NCBI GenBank assembly: GCA_028564705.1 | Contig: JAPXFQ010002840.1 | Coordinates: 2,318,001 to 2,382,000, forward strand | From: Apricaphanius iberus | Lineage: Eukaryota; Chordata; Actinopteri; Cyprinodontiformes; Aphaniidae | Length of the DNA: 64,000 nucleotides | Direction of reading: 5' to 3' | Shown: positions 42,959-53,355 of the stretch, piece by piece | Numbering within the stretch: position 1 is the first letter of the stretch | Layout: each line of letters starts with the position of its first letter | Translations under genes and position numbers: made by a program | The notes under the pieces: generated by a model | What the model was told of the DNA's origin: nothing | Databases searched by the model: none | Seen by the model: only the letters and a program-made list of their open reading frames with translations

Positions 42959-45900
42959 ATGCTTGACAAGCTCAAACCCGTCATCCAGCTCGACTCGGTT
43001 ATGGCGATCAGCAAGACGGTGGACTGGCTCCGGGAGCAGCTGGAGGCGCGCAGGGACGGCCTGCTGGTGATGGACTGCCGAGCCCAGGAGCTGTACGAGT
43101 CGTCGCATGTTGAAACGGCGATTAACGTGGCTATACCGAGCCTTATGCTGCGCCGGCTCAAGAAGGGTAACCTGCCCGTGCGGTCGCTGCTCTCCGACGG
43201 GGAGGACCGCGAGAGGTTCGTGCGCCGATGCAAGACGGACACAATTGTGTTGTACGACGAGTACAGCCGGGAGTGGAACGAGAACGTTGACGGGGGCTCG
43301 GTGTTGGGGTTACTGCTGAGGAAAATGAAGGATGAGGGCTACAAGGCCTTTTATCTGGAAGGTGAGTGGGCTTCATTCACATTTTCTTGCTCAGTCATAT
43401 CTGATTGTGTAGGTTTTATTCTGCGAACTCATGGTTTTTTAAGTTTTCTCAAGTTTTTTTTACTTACTCCAAATTGTGTTTTTTTATGTTTTGCATCCAG
43501 CAAAGGGTGCAAAACATGCAAGTGGAAATATGTAAAGTTGAGGCTGCCACGGAGCTCATATTCATTGCCACTCTGCTTCTATTCTGCAGGCGGCTTCAGC
43601 AAATTCCAGGCAGAGTATCCAGCCTTGTGCGAAACAAACCTGGACGGCTCCTCTAACAACAGCAGCAGCAGCTCTCCAACCACGGCCCAGGTGCTGGGCC
43701 TTGGCGGCCTGCGCATCAGCTCCGATTCCTCCGACATCGAATCGGACATCGACCGAGACCCGAGCAGCGCCACGGACTCGGACGGCAGCCCGCTGTGCAA
43801 CCCACAGCCCTCCTTCCCCGTGGAGATCCTGCCGCACCTCTACTTGGGCTGCGCCAAAGACTCCACAAACCTAGATGTGCTGGAGGAGTACGGCATCAAG
43901 TATATTCTCAACGTGACCCCCAACCTGCCCAATCTGTTCGAGAACGCAGGGGAGTTTAAATACAAGCAGATCCCCATCTCGGATCACTGGAGCCAGAACC
44001 TCTCGCAGTTCTTCCCGGAGGCCATCAGCTTTATCGGTAGGTAATCCTTGCAGACATCTGGCTGTTTACATGTTAGCCATAGTGTGGTAGAAAAAAAAAA
44101 GTATTCAGTTTTATTAGGGAAGTTGGCAGCACACTGCATTTATGTTGGTGAAATATACAACCCACTGCAGTCCACATACACTTAAGCCTCTTTTCCAAGA
44201 CACACCGTGCTGGCAGATAACTTGCCATATTCACCAATTAATTATGTGCAAAAAATTCTAATTGAAAGAAAATATGATTTGCCTCCTGTCTTAACAACAT
44301 GGGGTTATCTTTTAATAGTAAAAGGTGATAATGTGTCCTCAAAAAGACATTTATTAATGTCACAATGTGTCCAAAAGGTGTTTGGGGTTGATCACATGGC
44401 CAACCAACTTTCACTGTATTTATTCTGGCAAAATTCAGACTGGAACTGTTGCCTAAACAAGTCATAATTTTAAGATGGAATTGGATGTCGGATGGTGAGT
44501 TCCATCAGTGTTGAGTAAAAAAAACAAAACAACAACACAGCATTCTAAGATATTGATGCAAAAACTTCAAACAAATATGTATCAAATGACAATATCTAGG
44601 AACAGATCATTAGGGTAAGAACAACATAATGGTAGCTTTGTAAATGCAGTTCATGCCTTTTTTCAAGACAAACTGTACCCAATCTTAACTAGCCATTAAA
44701 TTATTTCCATTGGTTTAGGGGAAGAAGAGAATTCTCAAAAAAGACGAGCTATTGATTTTTCAAAACTGTTGTAAACATCAGAGCAGGCACAAATAGACAA
44801 CAAAGGGACATAATCTTTTTATTGTGAAATGCTTTGTCACTGTCAGGAGGTTCTTCGGCTCTTATTGTGCGAATGAGATTAGATTAGGTGTCCCTATAGT
44901 CGTGGCCTTATCAGGCAATCAGGCGGGAACACGCAGAGCAGGCAGATTAAGGCCACTGTGTTGAAGCCCAAGTGTGCCTCTGATGGTGCAACGGCTAAAA
45001 TGCACTGTTTACAAATTAACTGACTTCAATGGGAGGCGTCTGTTGTCCTGGGGCTTGGGGAATTGCAGCACAAAGAGCGGTGCTGAAACAGGAGAATGGG
45101 AGGGAGGCAGAGGGAGGGTGGTAATTCGAGCGCAACAGGAAGGAAGTGGCATTGAAAGTAATCTAGGACATGGCATCGGCAAACACCCTCCCCCTCCTCC
45201 TCTTCCTCCACATAACAAAAGGAGCCATTTACAGGGCCTGTTGACATCCTGTTTGCCTTGACAGGGTGCCCTCATGACTCTTACATTTACACGCTCAAAT
45301 GGCACCATTGTCACACCAACCCTGGTTGAGCGGAAGAATGCTTTAATAGACAGTAATAGTCAATTTCCCAGCCGGCTATTCCAGGACAAAACAAGATGGA
45401 ATTTTAATGCGGTTTCTGTGGAGTTGCTCCTTGTTGTCGACAGATACCACTGATAGATAGTTGGGGTTAAAAACGTTCTTCTCTTTCCCAAAGTTTGTGT
45501 GTGTGCCAGCTTCTGAAACAGTGGCTGTTCATAACACATTGTGTTATTGAGCAGAAAAAGCAGGAATACCCAGTGGCTTAAACCTCTAAACTCTGAGGAC
45601 ATGTCCTGGTTGCATGATAGCAGGGAAAACCAGCAATTTTGGTTATACATTTTGGTTGCAACTAATCTAGATGTTGTTAATCTATCACATACAGTATTTT
45701 ATCCAAGCAATCAATCGCAATTTCAATAATTGCATACACTGATACTGCAATGCCAACTTCGAAATATTACACTGTAGTTTAACATCAATCCAGTTTTTAA
45801 AAATTTTGGTTTTGAGTGTCAATTTTAGTGACGACTTACAAGAGGTTGACTGAAATTCTTCTTCTTTGTCATTGTAACCAGATGAAGCTCGGGGTCAAAA

Positions 45901-46195
45901 GTGCGGCGTTCTGGTCCACTGCTTGGCCGGCATCAGCCGCTCGGTAACTGTGACAGTGGCCTACCTGATGCAGAAGCTCAACCTGTCCATGAATGACGCC
46001 TATGACATTGTCAAGATGAAGAAGTCCAACATCTCACCCAACTTCAACTTCATGGGCCAGCTCCTGGACTTCGAGCGCACACTGGGCCTGAAGAGCCCGT
46101 GCGACAACCGCATGGCGCCGCCGAGCCAGCAGCTCTACTTCACCACCCCCACCAACCACAACGTCTTCCAGCTGGACCCCCTGCAGTCCACGTGA
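42959..46195 (+). CDS. dusp6: Dual-specificity phosphatase 6 (MKP-3), 387 aa, 3 exons
   Basis: Exons 42959-43361, 43590-44036 and 45882-46195, joined at phase-1 GT/AG sites. It dephosphorylates the Thr and Tyr of activated ERK1/2 in the cytoplasm and is a feedback inhibitor of FGF/RTK signalling. Residues about 18-140 form the rhodanese-like ERK-binding domain with the kinase-interaction motif around R65-R66 ([14 protein letters not shown]). Residues 150-205 are an S/D-rich linker with SP sites (S163, S201) like those used for ERK-driven degradation. Residues 209-355 are the phosphatase domain with D266 (SDHWSQN) and the P-loop HCLAGISRS (C297, R303). The ending [10 protein letters not shown]...LQST is typical of the family. 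The linker and N-terminus fit DUSP6 rather than DUSP7 or DUSP9. Length matches the usual 380-390 aa; no defects seen. Confidence 0.97.
43362..43589 (+). other. dusp6 intron 1, 228 bp and open in frame
   Basis: GTGAGT donor and TTCTGCAG acceptor. The length is divisible by three and contains no stop in the dusp6 frame, so retention would insert 76 residues between the ERK-binding domain and the linker without truncation. Confidence 0.85.
45135..45148 (+). promoter_or_regulatory. Tandem ETS-like sites in dusp6 intron 2
   Basis: ACAGGAAGGAAGTG contains two overlapping GGAA cores, each with favourable flanks (CAGGAAG, AGGAAGTG). DUSP6 transcription is known to be driven by ETS factors downstream of ERK, so this is a plausible intronic response site. 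Sequence-only inference. Confidence 0.35.
45642..45853 (+). repeat. About 200-bp repeat, copy 1 (in dusp6 intron 2)
   Basis: Shares GGTTATACATT, TCTAGATG, ATCCAAGCAATCAATCGCAA, CATACACTGAT, and ACTTACAAGAGGTTGACTGA with 48190-48413 in the same orientation. It lies just before the exon 3 acceptor. Confidence 0.75.
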
Positions 46196-46792
46196 GGTCT
46201 GCCCATCAAGTGCCTCAATTGTTGCTGGGCTGGGCTACCACCCCGAAATCTCCTCTATTTGTTGAAAAAGTTTCAAAAAAGTTTCTAGTTTTAACGTCAT
46301 CTGCTGAGTGGACCTGGCTCTTGACGACGCTGATCCAAGCGGTTTTTTGGAGGGTGGTGGCGACAGCTGCTGAGCGTCCTCACTAAGAGGTGCCAGAGCA
46401 GTCTGGGCAATACACAGCTGCTGCTGTCTGAAGGACGGTGAACATTTAAAGCAACAGACTCATTTAAAGACTGCATATCCTTTCTACAATCATATTTCTG
46501 TTGGACTCTTGAGGTATTTCCTGATTGTCTTGTATTCAAGGAAACTAAACAGTGATTTAGAGAGCTGTATCTTGTGCTTCAAAGATTTTAGGCTGGTGTG
46601 CCAAAGATACCCGATTGTTCAAACCGGACAGAAAACTTTTGTATGTTTGTTTTGGGGTTGTTCTCCATGACTTATGTGCGCATTGCTGCCCCTTCATCTT
46701 CTGTGAAGACTTGCCTCTGTGGGGTTGAAGCACCCCAGCTTTTGAAGGCACCCCTGATTTTTACACTTTTCAAACATTTATACTGTACATTG

Positions 46793-46800
46793 TGTATATA
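46793..46800 (+). promoter_or_regulatory. Pumilio response element in the dusp6 3' UTR
   Basis: TGTATATA fits the TGTANATA consensus for PUM proteins. DUSP6 is a reported PUM2 target in mammals, which makes the site plausible. Confidence 0.4.
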
Positions 46801-47453
46801 TCTTAATGTAAGAGAGAGTACGTACCTACTTTGGAGGTGGGTATTGAGGAACATTGTTTCATATTCTACTTTTGTGTAAGCAAACCAATCACATATTGAT
46901 CATTATTCTTACATTGATTATGCCAAAAATCAATAGGCTTTCCAAGAATTGTGCAGAAATGTGTACATGTGTAATATATATTTAGTCCATATTTGCTTTA
47001 TGTATCAATTCAGCCAACCGGCCTTTTGTGTTTATTTGGGCTTCTTTTGCGCTTTCTCTCTTACAAAACAGTTTTTGTTTGCCTTATGCTCATTGTTTCC
47101 TGTCATCCTTCAGATAATTTCTTTTTTAAAGCTTTTTATCTTAGAATCATCCAAATCTTGTTTAAATCTGTCAGATTTTTCTCCTTAGGTAGCGTGAGCT
47201 ACGTGAGTGCCCAACCCTGTGAGGTTTAGGTCTCGGGTTAAATCTAATAGGCAGTCAAAGCTTCTTCAGGGAAAACTCTTTGAAATGCTGTTATGAATTT
47301 GTTGAGATGAGAGAGATGGAACTCAGAGCTTAAAATAAGAAAACGCCTGTTTCCAGGAGGATGTCACCATGTTGATGATCTCCACCTGACCCCTCCTTGC
47401 CCCTTTCTCCACCATGCTCCTCTCTTCTGAATGTAAAGGAAAGATAAGTTATT

Positions 47454-47459
47454 AATAAA
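47454..47459 (+). terminator. dusp6 polyadenylation signal
   Basis: AATAAA followed by T/GT-rich sequence (TTTTGTCTATAG, CTCTTTTGTG), the best signal downstream of the stop. Confidence 0.65.
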
Positions 47460-47480
47460 TTGCTATTTTGTCTATAGTTT

Positions 47481-48189
47481 CTTGCCTCTTTTGTGTTTTA
47501 TTTTTTACTCTGACACGCTTGTTGGTTTTTCGTCTGCTCACACAGTGACACATTTATGTAAGTGTTTCCTCACAGCCAAGTGTTAACCAGCCGGCCCAGT
47601 CACGACAACACAAGCAGTCGCTGTGAATCACGAGGCGTTCTTTCAAGCTCTAGCTTGCCATTAACTGCGGCGCTCAGGACACTTCCACGTTTGTTTGTCT
47701 TTTTCTTTTTTTTCTTCCCAGCTCCGGAACAAGCGTGTCCTGTCACATGACATGTCTCTATGAACATGCTGTTCTTTTGTGGCGAAAAACAAACCACAGA
47801 GAGCTGCTGAATAGGTGCAAAGTTATATGAGCTTGTTGGCTGGGAGTTCACCTCAGGGCCCTGCACGTTCAACTGTGAAAGGAAGCACAAACTATCTGGA
47901 TGTAGTGTTATTCGATAACATGGGCTGGAGCCTGTACCTGCAATGACCTGGTGGATCTGGATAAGATTATATTCACATGAAAGGAGAGGGGCAAGCAGCT
48001 TGCATTTTCATATGAGGAGTCGCTCACCTTTTATCATTGCACATGCTTAACATTTCCAAACACCATTTGTGGGGCATGCACACAGGACCTTGAACTTTTT
48101 TTCATTTTATCATGTTAGCACCTCAAAATTCAATATACTATACGTCATGTGCTTGTACATTATTGTGAAAAGGAAGGCAAAGGATGCAT
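47481..48189. other. Unassigned DNA downstream of dusp6
   Basis: No gene or repeat recognised. Confidence 0.35.
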
Positions 48190-48413
48190 GGTTATCCATT
48201 TTTTATTAATAAGTATTTGAAAAGTACAAATCTAGATGCTGTTCATCTATCAAATATTGCATCCAAGCAATCAATCGCAATTTTTATAATGTCATACACT
48301 GATGCTGCAATGGCAACTTTGAGATATTACAGTGCAGTTAACAATGCATTCAGTTTTAACAATTTTTGTTTTTGGGTGGCAGGTTCAATGATGACTTACA
48401 AGAGGTTGACTGA
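48190..48413 (+). repeat. About 200-bp repeat, copy 2
   Basis: Direct-orientation partner of 45642-45853 with roughly 75-80% identity by eye. It abuts an L2 fragment starting at about 48420. Confidence 0.75.
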
Positions 48414-48419
48414 CATCCA

Positions 48420-49200
48420 GATCTCTGATGACCATAAGAGATCTGATTGTTCCTAACAGAGCACTTCGATCTCAGGTCTACTGGTATCTCCTACGATTTC
48501 TAAAAGTAGAATGGGAGGCTGATCTTTTAGTTTCTCTGCCATGCCCCCCTCCCCCTAGAGAACATAATTTTTTTCACGCTCCCCCCGACCGCCCCGCTGG
48601 ACTGATGTCTGAAAGTATTACATTTTTATGAATACAAACCAATGGCTCTGGAACACTTAATAGTAAGTATAGCTACTATGAAAAAAGATTAATTAAATAA
48701 GTCACAAATGATTGCAGCTTATTTTATTGTTTTAGGTCTTACAACGATTTCTAAGTTCATTTTATTAACTCAGTAACAATAAATCTAATATATCTAATAT
48801 ACTGCCTACTACTTGCTCGTTTGCTACACAGTATACTCTGCATCAACAGGACAGTAGTAGCTACTATGTAGCATGTAGTAAATACTAAGGATTCAGATAC
48901 AGGGTCAGTGTTTTTTTCTCCATAGAAGCTCCACCTGGTCTGGTATCCTGCTAAACTACAATCCCCCGTGCTGGATGGGGAGAATCGATCCAGATAAGGC
49001 TCTAAGTGACCTAGCATCCTCCATGCTGTCTATTTTCTGTCTTCTCCCAGATGGTTGTGGCAGATGACCACTTGTATTGAGCCAGATTCTGCCAGAGGTT
49101 TATTCCTGTTAAAGAGGAGTTTTTCCTCTCCACTGTCACTACATGCTTGCTCAGTATGAGGGATTGCTGAATGGATTGCTGTGGCTGCAGGTATGCATCA
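48420..49200 (+). mobile_element. L2-like LINE remnant, plus strand
   Basis: The open frame at 48428-48631 begins with RDLIVPNRALRSQ, the conserved L2 C-terminal block. The 3'UTR part resumes at 48950 with TGGATGGGGAGAATCGATCC, and then TTTTTCCTCTCCACTGTCAC and ATGCTTGCTCAGTATGAGGG near 49115-49165. DNA between about 48640 and 48940 is not recognisably L2. Confidence 0.6.
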
Positions 49201-51340
49201 GTGTTACAGCTTCCTCCTACTTTTTCAAACCAAATGAAACATAAAATTCAATGATTGTATGCATGATGAATTTAGGATTTTATTTTCTGATTTATTCACA
49301 ATGCCTCCTTAGACATTTTACAAAATATAACATGATTTTTCCATGCAACTGCAGTAAGCTGCATACATTGGTGCCACAAAAACTGCTCTATATATAGACT
49401 CCATTGTGCTGCCACTATTCCATATGGCATTCCCGATGCCATGGGCGGGCATTGGGGGGCAGTTCCCGCCCACAGAGACAGCTGTACCCGCCCTGGAAAG
49501 CAGATGTAACCAGGTCAAGTGCCATGGGCAATTTATTGTCTGTTGTACACACTCCATACCAGTTAGTGGCGGTAGTGCACCAATTTGTTGTCAACAGGCT
49601 GTTTATAAACACAGAATAAGGAGAAGAAGCATGCTGTGTGGCTAACTTGCATGCTAATGTTAATTCTAAAGAAAGTTAGTGAGAGATAAAGACACGGAGG
49701 GGAATTATGAAGGTGGTGAGCAGCAGATGATGTTCAATTTTGGACATAAGACTTGTTGTGGACTAACTATTTAAATGGAAGACATTAACTGGACCATTGT
49801 GTATGTAAAATATGTTTTTGAGATGGCTGTTTTGGGTTTGGAATGCCTCTTCAATCGGTAAGTTTTTATTTATTGCTTTTTGAGTGAGCTTTTTGAGTGT
49901 CTGAAGCTATGATTCGTATTATTGACTGGCATACATAATCTTAATCACGAGCAGAGATGGGATGTTGTTGAATCTCAACCCGGGAGTTTGGACATTATCT
50001 CAAAAGCTGTGGTCCTGAGTCGAATCCAGTGAGGTTAGGCAGGCCTTCTTTCAAAGTAAAAGTCAGCAGCTGACATCTGGTAGCAGCTAGTAAACAATAT
50101 CCAAATAGTTTACAGCAGAATTGAGCACACCAGTGAGTAGTAATAATGTAACTTGCAGCTTACTCGTTGCAACAGTATAGCTTACAATTGTCGTGTTTCC
50201 ATTATTGGAGCTTCAGTGTGATTTAACTACATACTTTTCTGACTGTGTCTCTATATACAATCGGCCCTTTAGGGAATCCGCTAAAGAGATCCATATATCA
50301 GATTCAGCAGCCAGTTGTGTCACTGCTCAGTGCAGCAAAAATAAGAGATCGACATATAAGAAGTACAACTTCATATTTGTTTCTATTTGCTGTTGTCATA
50401 AAGATGGCTCAATCATGTACACAACTAGACACACAGCAGAGTCATGACAGTGGCTTCTCCGCAGCTCCTTCTGGAGTACGAAAACAAACTTTCTTATCAC
50501 CAATATAGAACAGACCAGTCGTTTGGAAAAACTCCTGAAGCTACCTCGGCTAGCCTGCCTCTAAAAGAAACTAAGCCTTTAACTGATGTATAGAAAGAGT
50601 GTCAAAAAGGCAGTTTGACCTTGAAATATGTAACACACTACAGACGGGAGTTAAAACCATGAAGGGGTTAAATAAAAACCCCCAAAACAAGCCAATGCCT
50701 GCCCAGCTAAATTGCCCTGGCGCCAGGTCTGCCATATGGTGAATGATAATGTCAATATATACTGGATCTATAAATCATTGATTTACCATGTCAAACAATG
50801 GGCATGGGAACCTTGAATGAACCTGTGTACTGACTGTGTCTAATATTTAACTTTTATTGGAGGTATTGCTGGGTTGAATTTGCTTAATGTGACAAGAACA
50901 CCATCCATTAGAGGTCAATACTGTCAGAAGGAAAACTCTTAACGGTCCTTCCCAATTGGTATTTATTTTATCAGGCCTTGGCCTCTCAAAGTCAAAGTCA
51001 CTATTTCATGTTAAGAAAGGAAACTCTTGGTAAAAACCAAATTACATGGATAAAAAAATAAATAAATGAAAAACTCACAATACATGGTTCAGTAAAAATA
51101 TGACTCATTTGTATGGGGTATGAGTTTTTTTGCAAAGAGAATATCAAAAACCCTATGTGGTGGCTACCAGTATCTGACTATGTTTAGTGAGAAATTGTAA
51201 CTTCAAGTTTCCATCAAAAGCAGTAGTAGCGCAATACATGCTTTTTCCCCTCGACTTAAGCAGTGCGTCTCAGGCACACAATGCCTGTGAATGCATTCCA
51301 TGGACCTGGTCCCACAAGATCACTCTCACGTTTTCTTTGT
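49201..51340. other. Unassigned DNA
   Basis: No exon recognised. A short GGGCGGGCATTGG...CCCGCCC hairpin-like patch lies at 49443-49479; weakly similar inverse sequence near 50690 may mark a transposon, but I cannot support it. Confidence 0.35.
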
Positions 51341-52735
51341 TAGATCAATTGACTTTTATTTATATAGCACCAATTCAAAACAAATGTCATCTCAGGGCCC
51401 TTTACAACAAATGTAATTTCAATACAATTATACAAACATTCCAATCAGTTAAAATTTTTCTATGTAAGGAATCCCAGCAGATTGCATGAAGTCGTTAACA
51501 TGGGGTTGGGCCCCATTGATGCAGATCTGCAACCACAGCAGTCCATTCAGCAATCCCTCGTACTGAGCAAGCATGTAGCAGAAATCCTCCTTTTACAGGA
51601 AGAAACCAGGACAAGTGGTCATCTGCCATGACCGTCTGTGGTTCTGAGAAGACAGAAAAGAGACAGCGTGGATGATGCTCGGTTACTTAGAGCTTAATTT
51701 GGACCGATGCTCCCCATCCAGCAGGGGGAATTATAGTTGAGCAAGGTACCAGACGGGGTGGATTTTCTATGGGGAGAATAACACTGAGAGAAAACAAGGT
51801 TAAGAATCACAAAAACAGCAGAAAAAATGTATCTGGAGAGTAGTAGAAGAGAAAAGTAGAAAAGTGAAAAAAGTGGCCATTCTGTCCTCCAACAGTGTAA
51901 GCCTATAGCAGCATAACTACAAAAATAGCTCAGGATAACCTAAGCCATTCTAACTATGAGCTTTATCATAAAGGAAGGTTCTAAGCCTAGTCTTAAAAAT
52001 AGACAAAGTGTCTGCCTTACAGACTAAAACTGGAAGCTGGTTCCACAGGAGAGGAGCCTGATAACTAAAATGTCTGCCTCCCATTCTACTTTTAGAAATC
52101 GTAGGAACTACCACAAGACATGCAGTCTGAGAACGAAGTGCTCTGTTAGGAACATATGGAACAATCAGATCGCTGATTTTAGATGGAGCTTGATTATTAA
52201 GGGATTTATATGTAAGGTGGAGGATCTTAAACTCATTTCTGGATTTAACTGGGAACCAATGGAGAGAAGCTAAAACAGGAGAAATGTGATCAACTGAAGG
52301 CTTTTAATTGCATTTTGTGGACTTCCTGATTATAAGGAATTACAGTAGTCCAGCCCTGAAGTAACAAATGCATGGACTAGTTTCTTCGCATCACTCCTGG
52401 ACAGGATGTTTCTAATTTGAACAATATTCCGGAAGTGGAAGAAAGAAATCTTGCAAACCTGTTTAATATGGGATTTAAATGTGATGTCTTGATCAAAAAT
52501 TACACCGAGGTTCTTTACACTATTACCAGAGGTCAATTTAATGCCATCCAGATGAAGTGATTGACTTTATAGTTTCTTTGTAAAGCTTCTAGTCCAAAGA
52601 TAATTACTTTTGTCTTGTCTGAATTTAAAAGTAAAAAGTTTAGAGTCATCAAGGTTTTTATGTCTTCAAGTAATGCTTATAATCTACCTAGCTGATTGGA
52701 TTAATCAGGTTTTATGGATAAATTTAATTGTGTAT

Positions 52736-53207
52736 TGCAATTGAAAAAAACTACATTTTAAATAAAGGGATGAGAAAGATTCCTTCAGATTATATGGAGG
52801 TTTAATACGGATTTGTTTGATCAAACGAGGTTACAGTAAACAGAGTATTTGCAACAGCTGACCTGCTTCCCAACAACTGACAGACTTTTATAGATTCAGA
52901 CAATCTCACTGCTATTTATATCATATCTGTAAACATTTCTTCTGGGTGGCCACACCAGACTCCGAGGCGTCTTCGTCTGATAGGGCAGGCCCAATCTCAC
53001 AACATCTCAGGATTTCCAGTGTACCAAAGGTCGTTTCCATCGTAATACAGGATTTAGGAATCCTAAAATCAGTTCATTTGACCTGACCTAAGTCATACAG
53101 TGTCACACAATCAGATTAAATTACTATGTCATGAAATAGCACACATTACACTCAGTATGTAAGAATACACAGTACAGATAATTCTTAATATAAAGTTTCC
53201 CATAACA
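52736..53207 (-). mobile_element. Solo LTR, 472 bp, with 5-bp target duplication
   Basis: On the minus strand it runs from TGTTATGGG to CAATTGCA, so it has TG...CA ends, and is flanked by ATACA on both sides. Removing it restores the LINE frame from YADDT into QLNLS. It has a TATAAAAG box and a TATTAAA polyadenylation-like signal. No internal retroelement genes are present, as expected after LTR-LTR recombination. The family is not identified. Confidence 0.75.
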
Positions 53208-53271
53208 TGTATCATCAGCATAACTGTGAAATTTCATACCCTGTTGTCTTATTATTTTACCAATTGGAAGT

Positions 53272-53272
<1 letters not shown>

Positions 53273-53321
<49 letters not shown>

Positions 53322-53355
53322 TATATAATATATATATATTATATATATATATATA
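53273..53355. repeat. (CA)n/(TA)n microsatellite
   Basis: ACACACACACA followed by about 75 bp of TA. It hosts the Tc1-like insertion and continues as TATATATA on the other side at 54973. Confidence 0.9.

Larger units (their letters stand above)
44037..45881 (+). other. dusp6 intron 2
   Basis: GTAGGT donor and GTAACCAG acceptor, 1845 bp. The central part (44820-45260) is GC-richer and non-repetitive, with a tandem ETS-like motif at 45135. The last 220 bp match a second copy at 48190-48413. Confidence 0.85.
46196..47480 (+). other. dusp6 3' UTR
   Basis: About 1.28 kb of AT-rich sequence between the stop codon and an AATAAA, without other genes. It contains a Pumilio-type TGTATATA at 46793. 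The end position is inferred from the polyadenylation signal. Confidence 0.65.

Noticed and set aside
43562..43837. Minus-strand open frames across dusp6 exon 2
   Set aside because: Antisense shadows in a GC-rich coding exon.
49430..50720. Possible transposon bounded by GGGCGGGCATTGG-like ends
   Set aside because: The right-hand inverse matches only weakly and no target duplication is visible.
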